Shown here: positions 45,053 through 56,966 of the stretch, one piece after another | How the letters are laid out: each line of letters opens with the position of its first letter | Numbering within the stretch: the first letter of the stretch is position 1 | NCBI GenBank assembly: GCA_030704615.1 | Contig: CM060731.1 | Span: 73,014,756-73,078,755, forward strand | Direction of reading: 5' to 3' | DNA: 64,000 nucleotides | Source of the DNA: Takakia lepidozioides | Taxonomy: Eukaryota; Streptophyta; Takakiopsida; Takakiales; Takakiaceae | Program-made: the position numbers and the translations under genes | The notes under the pieces: model-generated | The model's database searches: none | What the model was told of the DNA's origin: nothing | The model's input: the letters and a program-made list of their open reading frames with translations, nothing else

Positions 45053-46960
45053 CCGCTCGAACAACGTTGCAGAGTCTAAGTATAGCTCATATGAGGGAGA
45101 ATGCTTAGCTGCAGTGTGGGCCATGACACACTTCAGGTGCTATCTATACGACAATCTCTTCACCCTTGTCACGGATCACCAACCACTCAAGTGGTTGATG
45201 GAGTCAGACAAGCTTACGGGGAAGCTTGCACGGTGGGCACTCATCCTTCAAGAGTATGACTTTCAGGTGGTGCATCGACCGGGTTTGGTCAATCGCAATG
45301 CAGATGGGTTGAGTCGCAATCCATGCACGAGCCAGCAGGATGACACTGGAGCTCGGTGGCATGGTGAGACGGACGAGGAGATGGTACCCGGATGGCATGC
45401 ATCTGCATTTCTGTGTATCTTGGCAGCGGAAGGCCAGGTTGGACCTGCAACAGGGATGACTGTAGATCAAGTGTCTGAGGACCCTGAGGCTAGCAATGAG
45501 CAAGATGGCGCCAAAGATATACATGAGGATTCAGTTGTGTTGGACTACCTCCGCACTGGAGACACTGCAGCCACTGTGACTGCCAAGGAGAGGGATCGGA
45601 TCCTACAACGAGCCAAGAGGTTCAAGTGGGAGGGACACACCTGCTTCGAGTGTGGGAGGATGGTCGAGTGAGGATTGTGCCTCACCCAACACAGCGGGCA
45701 CGGTTAGTGCGGCATGCCCATGAGGAGTTGGGGCATTTTGGGGTGCGACGCACTCATAGTCTAATGCAGGGGCAGTATTGGTGGCGTGGTATGCACACAA
45801 AGGTGCAACAATTTGTGGCTAGGTGCATGGTGTGTGACAGGGTGCGTGCTTCATTCAACGCCCCTACTCCACAATTGCACCCTCTTCGGATCATGGGATT
45901 GGGCTACAGGTGGAGTCTTGACTTCGAAGGGCCGTTGCCACTGACCATGCGCCACAACAAGTACATGTTGGTGATGGTGGAACACTTCTCCAAGTGGATT
46001 GAATTGGTTCCATTGCCTGATAAGGCTAGTGAGGGAGCTGCGTATGCATTCTTGGATTGTGTGCTTAGCCGATTCGGTGCTCCAGCTGAGGTACTCACGG
46101 ACCAAGGGAGAGAGTTCTTAAGGGAGTTTTAGGCTTTGTGTGACAAGGCCTTGATAGACCACCGCACCACTTCTCGGGATCATCCTGAGGCCGATGGCTT
46201 GGCAGAAAGAGTTGTTCAGACAGTAAAGAGGGGTTTACGCAAATATGGCTTGCAGAAGGGACACGTAGGAGATTGGGACCTTCAGTTACCCTGGTTAGCC
46301 ATGGGCTACAGGTTGAGCAAGCAAGCATCACTTGCCTCCTTCTCACCATACTTTCTTCTCTTTGGCCGAGAGCCGGATTTGCCTACATCCATTCGCAGAG
46401 AAGCTGCTACAATTCTTAACCTTGACGATCCGGATGTGTGGGCACGTGCATGTGAGCAGCGTGCAGAGTTATTTAAGAAAGTCATGCCCATGGCTTTCGA
46501 GAACCTTGCCATTGCACAACATCGTGATACGTTGAGGTATGCTACCATACGTGGTGGGGGCTATCGTCCTGGGGTTCGGAGATTCAACCCTGATGACTAT
46601 GTCTATCTGCAGCAGACTGCTCCTACGACATTGGATGTGACTGCAAGACGTGTTATTTTGAGGGTTAGAGAGGTTTTGCCCTTAGGCGTCTTGGTCTTGG
46701 AGGGTCGGGATGGCATAACTTGGAAGGACCATGTGCGTAATTGTGCGCCATGTCACCTTCCGAATGTCGATGGCAGGATTGACCCAAACCTGGCAGTGGT
46801 ATCTGCAAGTTTGAAATGCATCTTGTGTGGGTCTGCTAGAGGGGCAGCTACCATGCTGGTGTGTGATCGATGCTCTAGAGGTTGGCATATGGGATGCTTG
46901 ACTCCACCTCTTGAGATGGTTCCTGCTGGGGATTGGTTATGTCCGCATTGCATTGGATAG
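45053..46960 (+). pseudogene. RNase H, integrase and PHD finger of the second Ty3 copy
   Basis: RNase H resumes as SNNVAESKYSSYEGECLAAV, then LVTDHQPLKWLMESDK and RWALILQEYDFQVVHRPG. The integrase has the full HHCC zinc finger (RHAHEELGHFGVRRTH, CMVCDRVR), Asp in RWSLDFEGPLP, Asp in VLTDQGREF and Glu in HPEADGLAERVVQ. A C4HC3 PHD finger (CILC, CDRC, WHMGC, CPHC) at 46817-46951 closes the frame at 46960. Breaks: a frame change near 45640 and TAG at 46130-46132. The protein would complete element copying and insertion; this copy is cut off from its RT half, now at 33462-34636. Confidence 0.9.
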
Positions 46961-47305
46961 TGGGAGTGGATACAACCATGGGAGGCTGACAAGAAATGCA
47001 ACGCCAAGCTACTAGGAGACCTTGAACACACGAGATCCTGGCTCAAGTTCACAGATTGCAAGACGTCGACTAACGATGGGGCTACTCTTGTACCCGACCT
47101 CTTGGTCTACAGAGTTTGAGTACAACAGGGACAGTGATAGAGGACTTAGTACAGCTGTGGCTATTACATCTTGTAGCTATCTGGAGTTAGATGGACCTAT
47201 CCACCAGCTAAGGGGGCGATTGTGGCAGACTACTTTATTGTGCATATATGTGTGGTGTGGTTTGGACAACGATGTAGTTGTGTAGCGATATGTATGCGCA
47301 CGACA
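46961..47305 (+). repeat. 3' region, polypurine tract and 85-bp candidate LTR
   Basis: Closely similar to the element A 3' region. The polypurine tract AAGGGGGCGAT ends at 47220; the terminal repeat is TGTGGCAGAC...CACGACA at 47221-47305. Confidence 0.65.
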
Positions 47306-47307
47306 GT

Positions 47308-47957
47308 TGTCAAGTTAAATAAACATAGTGTGAAACTAACTAGAATAAAACTAGTTATTTGTATTTAACACTTGGATTTAGTTCAAGTGTTAAGTCAGGT
47401 GTCAAGTTTGAGCTTGACACCTGAACCATCTTATCTTCATGAGAGCGTCAGTCGCGCAGCTCATCTCTCTCAAATTGAGCATGCGCGACCGAGCTCCTTC
47501 ACGCTTTAGAAGCTGAGTATGCTTATGAAGGGATGATAGGTTGTTGTGGGGTGGAGTCCCCATAGCTTGGGGTTCCCCTGGCTCGACTACTATTTTAAAG
47601 AGTGATGGTGTTGGTTTTCATGTTTCTTGTGTGAACAGTATGTCTTTTAGTTTTCTATCTGTAAAATAGTGTTCTCTTTAAAATAGTAGTCGAGCTAGGG
47701 GCACCCCAAGCTATGGGGACTCCACCCCACAACAACCTATCCTCCCTTCATAAGCATACTCAGCTTCTAAAGCGTGAAGGAGCTCGGTCGCGCAGGCTCA
47801 ACTCGAGAGAGATAAGCTGCGCGACTGACGCTCTCGTGAAGATAAGATGGTTCAGGTGTCAAGCTCAAACTTGACACCTGACTTAACACTTGAACTAAAT
47901 CCAAGTGTTAAATACAAATAACTAGTTTTATTCTAGTTAGTTTCACACTGTGTTTAT
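47308..47957. repeat. Large imperfect inverted repeat made of two R2 units
   Basis: Left arm 47308-47637 (minus orientation of the 24282 unit) and right arm about 47670-47957 (plus) with a loop of about 30 bases. Arms share the ACTAGTTTTATTCTAGTTAG, GTCAAGTTTGAGCTTGACAC and CCCCATAGCTTGGGG blocks. The right arm lacks some of the outer and inner ends. It starts two bases after the retroelement end. Confidence 0.85.
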
Positions 47958-49209
47958 GATATAAGGTTAAGGTCACTTTGGCCAACTTGATGCATAATCC
48001 CTACCCTGTCAGGCATGGCCAATAAAATCGCTTTCAGTTTCGTAATTAGGGTCACTGGAGCCATTACGTGACTAGCCCTTTGTTTAGATAGGAGAGTGAA
48101 AGGAACATGGCCCAACAGAGGCTTGCCAAGGCTTGCTTTCAAAGCATTGTTGTGGTTCATGTGTCAACCCCAGCCTTAAGAAATCTGTTCACTTGGAGCA
48201 TGCCCAACGGAGGCTCACTAAACTACCGCGCTATCACTGAACTGAACAATATAACCTCTAACCCCTAACCCCTCCCTGCTTCTTCTCAACTCTCTAGTAG
48301 GCTCTACTTGGAATGAGCTCACGTACACTATGGAATATTTGGAAATCTAGGTGTGAACTAGTTTATAGATGCACTGCCCCAGCATCAGGAAGATCCTTGC
48401 AAGGATCTTATCAGACCTGACGACTGAGGGGTGCAAGGCTTGGTTTTCTTTTGCTTGCAGCAAATTCTAAATGTGGAGAAGGAGGCGCTTGCAGCTCCTC
48501 TCGGCTTTTGATGAGTTATGGGACAAGAGTTGTCACATCTGCTCGGCCCGCTTTTCAGCCTTGACAATCAGCAACGACAACATCCCCCATTCCTGGAAAA
48601 TCACCAGTTGAAGGTGATAACCCAGAAATCAACTGGCACCACCATAAGCTCTGGCTCCCCGCTCATCCTGACTTTAGAAATAATCATTAACCCTAGCTCC
48701 TCCCCATGTCCCCCTTCCATCAGCTTCCTTATCCCCCTTCAATCCACTCTCTATTCTCCCCATTCTCTCCCTTGGTTAGCGAGGTTACCCGTGCGTCCTA
48801 CTCTTTCCGGTGGTTATTTTTTTCATTTGATATCATTTTTTTTCTCATTAACCCTGTTCTAAATTAAAAATAAAGTGAATAATAAATAAGTTATGGACTC
48901 CAGTTTCAACCATAGAGCCAATTAAATCAAAAGAGATTCAGATGTATTTCTATAAGCTCAACACTACAACCCACATTGACCCACTTGGGTTGATGATAGG
49001 TGTATTATACACACTTTTTGGTCCCAAATCCAATTATCCCTCGTTCACAAAGTTTAAGCTTAACATCATTGGCCCTTTACTAAGTTATGTAAGGGCTCTA
49101 TCACCCACAAAAAAAATGAAAAACCTCTTAGCAATGTGGAAGGAGGGAGAGAAATACATTCTTCAAGTAAGTTAATCCGCAGGGCCTAGCATGAGCACTA
49201 GCTGGCCGC
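47958..49209. other. Intergenic, no gene recognised
   Basis: Short open frames only; 48700-48830 is pyrimidine-rich. Confidence 0.4.
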
Positions 49210-51850
49210 TTAGTCGGGCAAGCTTTCCAGGACCAGCTGCATGCCGTAGCTGGGCTTAAGACTGATCTTCTGTTCCGGTGAATGGCGGGAGGATCCAGAG
49301 ACACGAAAGCGGAAGCGTCGAAGCATCATAGCGACGGCCAGTTTGCCCTCCATCAAAGCAAATGCTTCTCCACACAGAAGCGGGGCCCAAAGGAGAAAGG
49401 CATGAATGCCAAAGGTTGCTTGGTTGCTTGCTTAACTCAGTGAGCAAATCTCTCAGGTTTGAATTCAGAGGCATCTTCTCCCCAAAGGTTGGGGTCATGG
49501 TGGATTGCGAGCGTAGCGATGGACAAAGTCAAGCCTTTGTGTATGTCAAGCTCGCCCAGCCTCACGTCCTCTTTAGCCTGCCTGACGGATGCTATGACAG
49601 GTGGAAAGAGGCACAGAGACTCGTGTATTATTATCATGTTGACCTGCACCCAGATTAGATTTTGAGGAGAAACGTTGAAGCTCTTGAGCATAGAGGATGA
49701 AAGGTTTCCTGGATTAGGATATCTGGACAGCAAGTGCTATGTTGAGGTCCCACAGATGTGTGACTTGTGGCTGTGGGAGGGCTGTGGTTAATGGACTCTT
49801 TGTAGATTGGGACTGCCAGCGGGCTTGAGATCAGATCATGAGAACTGAGAGAGCTAGGGTAAAGAGATCGAGACAAGTGGTCACCACTAAATGAATGATA
49901 GGTCTGAATTATGAGAATCAAGAAGGAAACTCACAGTTTTGAGCTTCGCCAGATTCTGCTCCGATGGCCAATCTGCTTCTCGGCATACCTCCAACACTTC
50001 TGACCGAGCGCGTTCTTGCCAGTCGGTATGAGTTGCCAAAAGCATCACTGTCCATGTCAACATCCCTGTTGTTGTCTCATGACCAGCAAATAAGAAGGTT
50101 CTGCAGTCATCAATCAGTTGTTGCATGCCAAAAGCGAGTTTACCGTCTCTGAGGGAGTTCTCACTCTCAGCCGCTGTGAGCATGAGGCCCAGTAGATCAG
50201 TTCCGTATGTACATTTCGGGCCAGGCTTACAGCATCCTTTCGAGCCTGGATGAGCTCTTTGAGCGAGCTTTCAATGCCCCTCTTGAGTTTTGCAATTTGT
50301 CTGTTCCTCGAAGTAGGCAACAGTCTGCCAACGATACCATTTCATATTGTTTAGCACGTTTGTCGTTTCCTCACGACCTGCAGATCATGAGCTTTCTTGA
50401 AAACTTAGTCCTATTTAAACAATCATAGATAGCTTTCTTTCAATTATCCAAGGGAATTGAAGGTTCCGCAATCCACACTTGAGATCAAATATTGGAGATC
50501 CTAACGAGTTCAAGATCTCAGCCCTGCCAAAAACTAGGCACTTTGACATGCAGAGATGAGATGCCTTCAGCACTAGTCCAATAAATGCATGAGATTACAA
50601 TGAGCATACGGAGATTTAAGGCATCAAGTGTTCACGGTCCAGAATTCTTGTACAAAACCATTCTTAAACTCTAGATTTGCTGCTGTCAGAGAGGCACATG
50701 ATCCTTATAAACTCGAAGGTCATAAATACAATAGAACGCTTGCACGCATGAGCGAGTGGGAGGAAAGGGGTTACCCGTATCCCGGTAGCATCCGGAGAAA
50801 ACGACTGAATCGTGCCTTCCCCAAAATCTGTGCAAGCTCAATCTGCTGGTCAAAGGCACGCTTACCAGTTTCGTAGCTGCTCCCGAAGGATGTGTGAGCA
50901 ACAACGTTAGCTGCTGCTAGGTTAATGTGATGGTAAATTTCAACCTCCACAGAGCCCCCTCCATCTATCACCAGCTTTTCCCATGTGTCGAGCATTGGCG
51001 TGAGGCCTTCCAGTACCATGGCTCCCACCATACCCTGCACAGCATTTAAGTTGATAGCCAACGCCTTGTTAATAAGGCCCGATCGATCTCAATACATCGA
51101 CTCCATCCTCACAAAGATTCTACAGGTTAGAAGTTCGAAATTCTGTCACTGGCCAAGTGAAAATAAACGTACTTTGAGCTTTTCGCGATGGAAGGCTGGG
51201 GTCACAACACGACGGTGGAGAGCCCATTCCTCCCCATTGCTGGAAACGAGTCCTTTCCCAGGAAGCTGACTAGAGTTGTTGTTTTGCAACTCGCTCTTCT
51301 CAATAAACCCCACCTTATTTGAAAGAACTTCTTTGACGATCTCCAGCTCTTTTATCGTAATCCTTGCCTCTCGACCCCACCACCAAAGATGCCACTTGCC
51401 TGCACACCATAATTCACCTAACTTGGTGGACAAAGTCCTGCCAACCGTGCTTCCTGTCTCTAGACACTCTCATGTGCACCTTCAAACCACTGGGCGGCCA
51501 AATGGTACCAGGCAAACCTTGGAGCTAACAACGAATTTTCGGGCATCATCCGGAGGAAGTCATTATATGTACAACACAATTTGAAACTCAAGTGCAGGAG
51601 AAATACCATAGGTCTTTGACCATTGAGCATAGTGGGGAAGGAGGCGCGCAGAGACGTCATAGCTGCCAACCATCATATCTTCCGAAGTCGCTTGGTTGTA
51701 GAGCTTTCTAATATCAAAGAAGTTTCCCACCACCAAGCGGAAAGGGGGTCCTTTCAGCCCCTGCCTCTCCATAACGCGTTTCAGCCTCATGGGTGTCCAT
51801 CAGTACTGGTTTACGAGGGCCAGAGCTTCGTGAAGAACCCAAAACAGTAA
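49210..51850 (-). pseudogene. Cytochrome P450, CYP72 clan, with several disabling lesions
   Basis: Exons from 5': about 51850-51607 (RLKRVMERQGLKGPPFRLVV, RLLPHYAQWSKTYG), 51399-51173 (HLWWWGREARITIKELEIVK, PGKGLVSSNGEEWALHRRVV), 51034-50775 (HHINLAAANVVAHTSFGSSY), 50324-49936 (helix I FLFAGHETTTGMLTWTVMLL) and 49643-49210 (ExxR-bearing HESLCLFPP in altered form, FKPERF, PFSFGPRFC). Relatives are CYP709/714/734/735-type hormone-modifying monooxygenases. Lesions: TGA for Trp before WTPMRLKR, no start Met in that frame, a frame change near 50205, TGA at 49437-49439 where a Gly is expected after ERFAH, and one base missing right after the haem Cys (FGPRFCV, near 49370). The ExxR Arg is also replaced (ESLC). 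Clearly inactive. Confidence 0.85.
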
Positions 51851-54370
51851 TAACGTGGAGATTGCAACAGGGAGTGCGGCCCATAATGAGGCTGGAGGAG
51901 TGGAGAAGTGGCCATTGAAAGAGGAACTCCACAAATAGCTTCAATCTCTGTACTGCAGATCTTCAATTCTTTGATGAGCTCCTGGGTAAGAAAAACAGAT
52001 CTCTGCAATCATACATATAGATGACAGATCAGAGGAGACTTTCGATAAAATGGGACCAACAGATTTTGATTACTCATACTAAGTTTCCAGAGCCGAACCT
52101 CTTCTATACAAATTTCTAGATTAATCTTGCTCAGCATGCATTTGGGCCTCAATTTGGGCCTGGACAACCTATCTAGAGCAATTACTTATAGATCTATATC
52201 TCGCCTTGATCACGTGAAGTTCAATCTATGGGCCTCAATCTAGTGGAAACTATAACAGCAAATTAACTGAAGCCATGGATATATCAGTTGACCAAGACTC
52301 GACTGCGCGCCTCCCAACTCCCGGGAGAGTTGGGAGGCGCGCGTCCTGCAAGATAGTCTAAGGGAATAACAGTGCCATGAAAAGACATCTCAAGAAATAT
52401 GGACACACTTTTGAAGTATTGTTTAGGTGCCCCATTAGATTCTGCAGAACTAACTTCCATCATGGAAATCACTATCTAGACTGTCTGATCAGGACTTTCA
52501 AACCGCCCCATGTGTAATTAACTGATGACCAGTGCACTGCACGAGCATTAAGCAAGTTTCCTTCTGAGTTCTAAGTTACCCATCACAGCTTCCTCCATAC
52601 ATGTCCTACAAAGAACTCTAGATCATGTGGATCAAACGTAATAGATTTGACCGGCCTGAGAGATAGAATACTAGGAAAGAAGTTAAGAAGAGGTACTCTG
52701 AATAGATATGCAAGGAGCAGAGATGTATCAGAAAGACTATTTCACAAAAAAAGCAGTTAATAGAATCCTATCTCTATACAAGAGAATAGACACACTTCCT
52801 GAAGAACAACTTATATGCAGATCTGATATGCAACACTCAGAGAGGGAGTTTACAACATGCTCTACTACAAAATCAAAGTGCACCTAAATGCAATGACCTA
52901 AAGCGGAAGATTGAATAGTGTAACTCAACAACTTCAAAATGCTAGACAATGAGACAAGAACACTAACAAATAGGAAAGCAAAATCTTTATACCGGGCCAG
53001 ACTAGTTTCGCTCAGGAAACGTGAGCTCATGAGTGGGAATGAAAAGGAACGAGACACAAAGCACCCCACCCCCTACTTATATACTACCATGAGTGTCTAG
53101 TCTGGTGGGCATCCAATGGATGTCTTGTGAGGAGATAAATCAAATCCAAAAAAAGTCTCAGTCCCAGTGACGAAGTAATCTGTGGGTTCTTGCGTCGATC
53201 GTTGAGGGGGATGTATAACTGCCTCGGAGCTGGTCGGTTTCAAAGCCTGTCATGGCTTGGCTCATGGCCCGACATGGTGCGATCGATGGGCCGGCAAGCA
53301 TCTTCAACTGCCCCTCACAATTGACCAACATCGACGTCTTGCAGACAATGTGGGTCTGTTGATCAACCCACCTCCCGAGCAACTTACAGATAATTCTGCA
53401 CCTTATATATACAAACATTAGTAGATCTGAGTGGCTCAGACATGATCCGGGACTGCGCCTGTCACAATGAAGACGCTGATTGTTTGGAATTCTCTATAAC
53501 ACAAACCCGGTTGTCTGTACTTCCAAGGAGTATCAGAAATGAGCTTATACTTTTGTGTGGCATGGTGTAAATGGGCATAGAAAATACTGACGAGAGTGTC
53601 AGGGAATACTACAAAGAACACTTTGCTTCAGATTCACATCACAGGAACTACATAAGCTGGCATCACACTTTGCACAGAATGAGATGCGCTCTAATACAAG
53701 GAGAGAGAGTCAGAGACTATATACCTAGCTTCCATATCTTAGCATGAGTAAAGATGAGAACTTACTATGAGTTTTTAACAGTTACTGTCAGGACACTGGA
53801 CCCTGCTTGGCTATGAGTAAGAGTAACACATGCTGGGTAATATCTCTGAGCATGAGAAGCTGTAGGGGGCGAAACTGGGAAGTGGATTGGGGCATTTTCT
53901 AGAACATAAGTATACTCTAGGAGCACACTGGCCATGGCGTGCCAACTAGTCTGCAGGTGTAATTTCTACCTTTCTAAATGTTCTATGAGAGTTTGGGAGT
54001 CGGACCAGGAGGAAGGCAGGAAGAAACGATGAACAACACAAGTTCCTTTCAGTACAATGTGACGGAACAAAAATTTCCGAGACTAAATTTTGCCGAATCG
54101 GAAGCCTAACTTGCACCATGGATGCCTGCTCTTGCAAGTCCTTACTCCACTCTTAAGTGTGTACTTAATGTTCTTCTACACAAAAGCTCCCTTCATCTAA
54201 CTGTCGTAGTTGCATTAAAAACTAACTGTCATCATCTGCTAGATACAACTTGTCCTGTTAGAAGGGGTCACAGATCTTGCTTCATGTCTGTCAATCTGTC
54301 TCCTTGTGGTTTTAGTTGTTTGTCTGCTCAACCACCCTTCCTTGGTGGAGGTGCAGACTGAAGTGTACAT
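51851..54370. other. Intergenic between P450 remnant and TOC34
   Basis: Mostly AT-rich single-copy-looking sequence. It contains the short perfect hairpin at 52305-52342 and several unclassified short frames. No gene recognised. Confidence 0.4.
52305..52342. repeat. Perfect 16-bp GC-rich hairpin
   Basis: GCGCGCCTCCCAACTC, six-base loop CCGGGA, and its exact reverse complement. It stands out in AT-rich surroundings. Confidence 0.9.
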
Positions 54371-56966
54371 CTAGTAGTCATCGTCATCATCATCATAATC
54401 ATTTGACTGATTGACACCAAGGTTGTAATCATCCTGTTGGAGGGCATCATTGATGGCATGTTGATCAGCATGCTCTTCCTCGAGTAAGGCTAAGCTGTGG
54501 TACTCTTGAGCCCGTGTCTCCCACCGGGGTCGGTGTTGCCTTTCCTCCTCCATGTCCCTCTCAATGGCCTTCCGAATGGGCCTCAGGATCAGGAAAAACT
54601 GCCAAACCCACCATTTGTTGGGGTGGTGAATCAAACCTAGGTTGCTAATTTACAGTCAGTTAATAAGACAGAATAGGTCTCCTGGAAAGAACCTTGTGCA
54701 TCATGGCAATATTGATATTGAAAATTAGAAGTGGGAGGAGTCAATGCATGTCACATACACTGCATACATGGACAAAAGATCAATGATACAGTCCTTGCAA
54801 TTGTCGACCCCAATTGTTCATGCGAGGGCAGATTTAGACAACTCACACATTGTGAACTAGCTGGGTAAAGTGAGACGTACTTGAGCTAAAAGTACAAGTG
54901 GGATCCAGATCTTGCCCCTATGGTTAGCATTAGGGCCGTCTATGAGCTTCTTGTCAATCAATATTGACTTGCCATCACCAGTCACCACCTCGATCATGTG
55001 CTCCACCAGATTCGGGAGCCACACACTGCCATCTGGAAGGATCTGAACATTCAACATGTACATGAAATCTCTGTCTCGCTGGCCCTCCCTTGCCACCAGT
55101 AGACACAACGAATGGACATGCCAAGCCAGTCAAGGGTCTATTTGGTATACCTTCTCTCCGCCAATATTGGTGTTACAACGGCCACTGTTCTCCACCAACA
55201 CTACTGGCACCTACACAAACGACACGCGAAGTTACATGCTCTGAAATCACTTCTGATCCTGATCCTGGGCAGCCATTCAACTCTAGCATGGTAAGGGTGT
55301 CCTAATCACCTCTGCTACAGCTAGCTCACCTCTTTCTCAATCTTTTTGAATCCTGCCTCTTGTCGGATCAGTCCCTGCAAGGCAGCTGAGCGCTTGGACA
55401 CAAATTCAGCATAGTTCAGTCCATCAGGGGGAGAAAGCTGCGCATGGCTGAGCACAATCATTCCAATGTGCCATATTTGAGGGCCAAAGCTCCCTGTAAT
55501 GGCCCTTATAATCTGCTTATCCAGGTTGTCCACCCGATACCCATCTAGCCGGTCCATATAAAACATAACATCAATAGTCTTGTTCAGAAGGAACCTGCAG
55601 TAAAATTTGTAGCACACATGAAGGTCATAAACTCTGTCAGCACATTACCCATGCCCATAGAAGGTTTTCACAAGATGTTCAACTCACTGCAGGTATAGCC
55701 CAGTGTCACGCGGATGAACAATAAAAACTAATGACACTCAGATCACTCCATATATAAGCCTGCTGCCAAAAGGTCTCCCTCAGAATCAGTTCAACAGGGG
55801 AATGTTGTGCTAAGAGCTGCTTCCCATATTCTACAAGCACATACATTTTGCCTGATCTTATGTTTGAATGCAATAGCTTCATATTGGTAAGTTGGCCAAG
55901 TCAACATTTGAAAATAAGAAGGCATGGAGCAAACCCCTTCCCACATCCATACTGAACAAAAGATACATCAACTGTGAAGGCAAGGCACCTTTGGATTATA
56001 GCCAATGCTTGGTCGTTAACAAGGCCCCCTTCCACCAAGCCTGGCGTGTCAATTACATGGAGTGTAAACCCTGCTCTTGACCGCGAACACTGGATTGGCC
56101 TCATTGTCTCTGACTATTGACATCCATGCCAGGGGATATGAAGTCATTCTAGAATAAGGGCTACTGAGAAAGAAAGAACACTTCAGGCCCACTAGATCCA
56201 TATAATGCACCTCCTAATTATACATCTCAATTTTGTTGACATGGTTAGATCACACTTGGTTGATGCATTATTGGCTAACATAATTGCTGAACCCTCCAGC
56301 TTTCCAATCTCTTAGGGGTGCCAAAGGGAGTCTGGAACTGATACTGGCTGTGCTCATGAAAACGGCCAACAGCAGTCTGCAAGCACAAAAGAATAACATG
56401 GCATTCTCCCTAAAAGAGAATCTCCTGCAGGAACTGTAAAAACAAAGGTAAGCCCTACAGGAGATCTTTGAAAAGGATGCAGCTGTCATTCTGGCAAAAC
56501 AAGGTAGTGATTGGGATCACTACTATTACAAATACAGCATGACAAGCTCTGCCTCAGAGTGACTGATACCTGGAAGGCACTAACACCGGTCACCCTTTCA
56601 CCAAGCAAGGAATTGACAGTTGAGCTTTTGCCAACGCCACTTTTCCCAAGCACCAGTACGGTCAGAGTGTCCACGTTCTGCAAAGTTTACCCCCTCCACA
56701 CCCACTTTTCATGTTGCTTGTGGACCCTGGAAACACCTACAAATTTCAAGGATAGAAACATAGTTTTCCACCTCAACATCAAACCTTATGCACTGTTCTT
56801 TACTCAGTCAGCAGTAAATGAGAAAAAAATTCATAGTCTATCTCCAAGGCCTGACACTCGAATGTACCTCTTGGCGCAGCTTGCCAAGAAGGCCATGGAG
56901 GGCAGCCTGTGTTGCAAGAGGGAACTGTTGCAGGCCTGTCCACTCACGCACTTGACTGGCTGCCAT
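54371..56966 (-). CDS. TOC34: TOC34 chloroplast import receptor GTPase
   Basis: Seven exons with GT-AG borders and consistent phases: 56966-56868, 56677-56570, 56113-55989, 55594-55330, 55210-55151, 55042-54881 and 54598-54371; 348 residues. Starts MAASQVREWTGLQQFP. GTPase motifs: P-loop GKSGVGKSSTVNS (about residues 45-57), G3 DTPG (about 91-94), LSHAQLSPPDGLN (G4 region) and VVLVENSGRC (G5 region). A hydrophobic tail-anchor segment IWIPLVLLAQFFLIL lies near residues 265-285, followed by a tail ending in Asp-Asp-Asp-Asp-Asp-Asp-Tyr. TOC34 sits in the outer envelope, binds preprotein transit peptides and works with TOC159 and TOC75. Slightly longer than the roughly 310-residue Arabidopsis forms because of the acidic tail. 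Upstream of the start the frame is open (MAYCLKLKEL...), but the family start fits 56966. Divergent from the PAP29 gene. Confidence 0.92.

Noticed and set aside
45851-46105. Minus-strand frames across the integrase
   Set aside because: Antisense shadows of the clearly conserved plus-strand integrase; the same shadows occur at 15661-16074.
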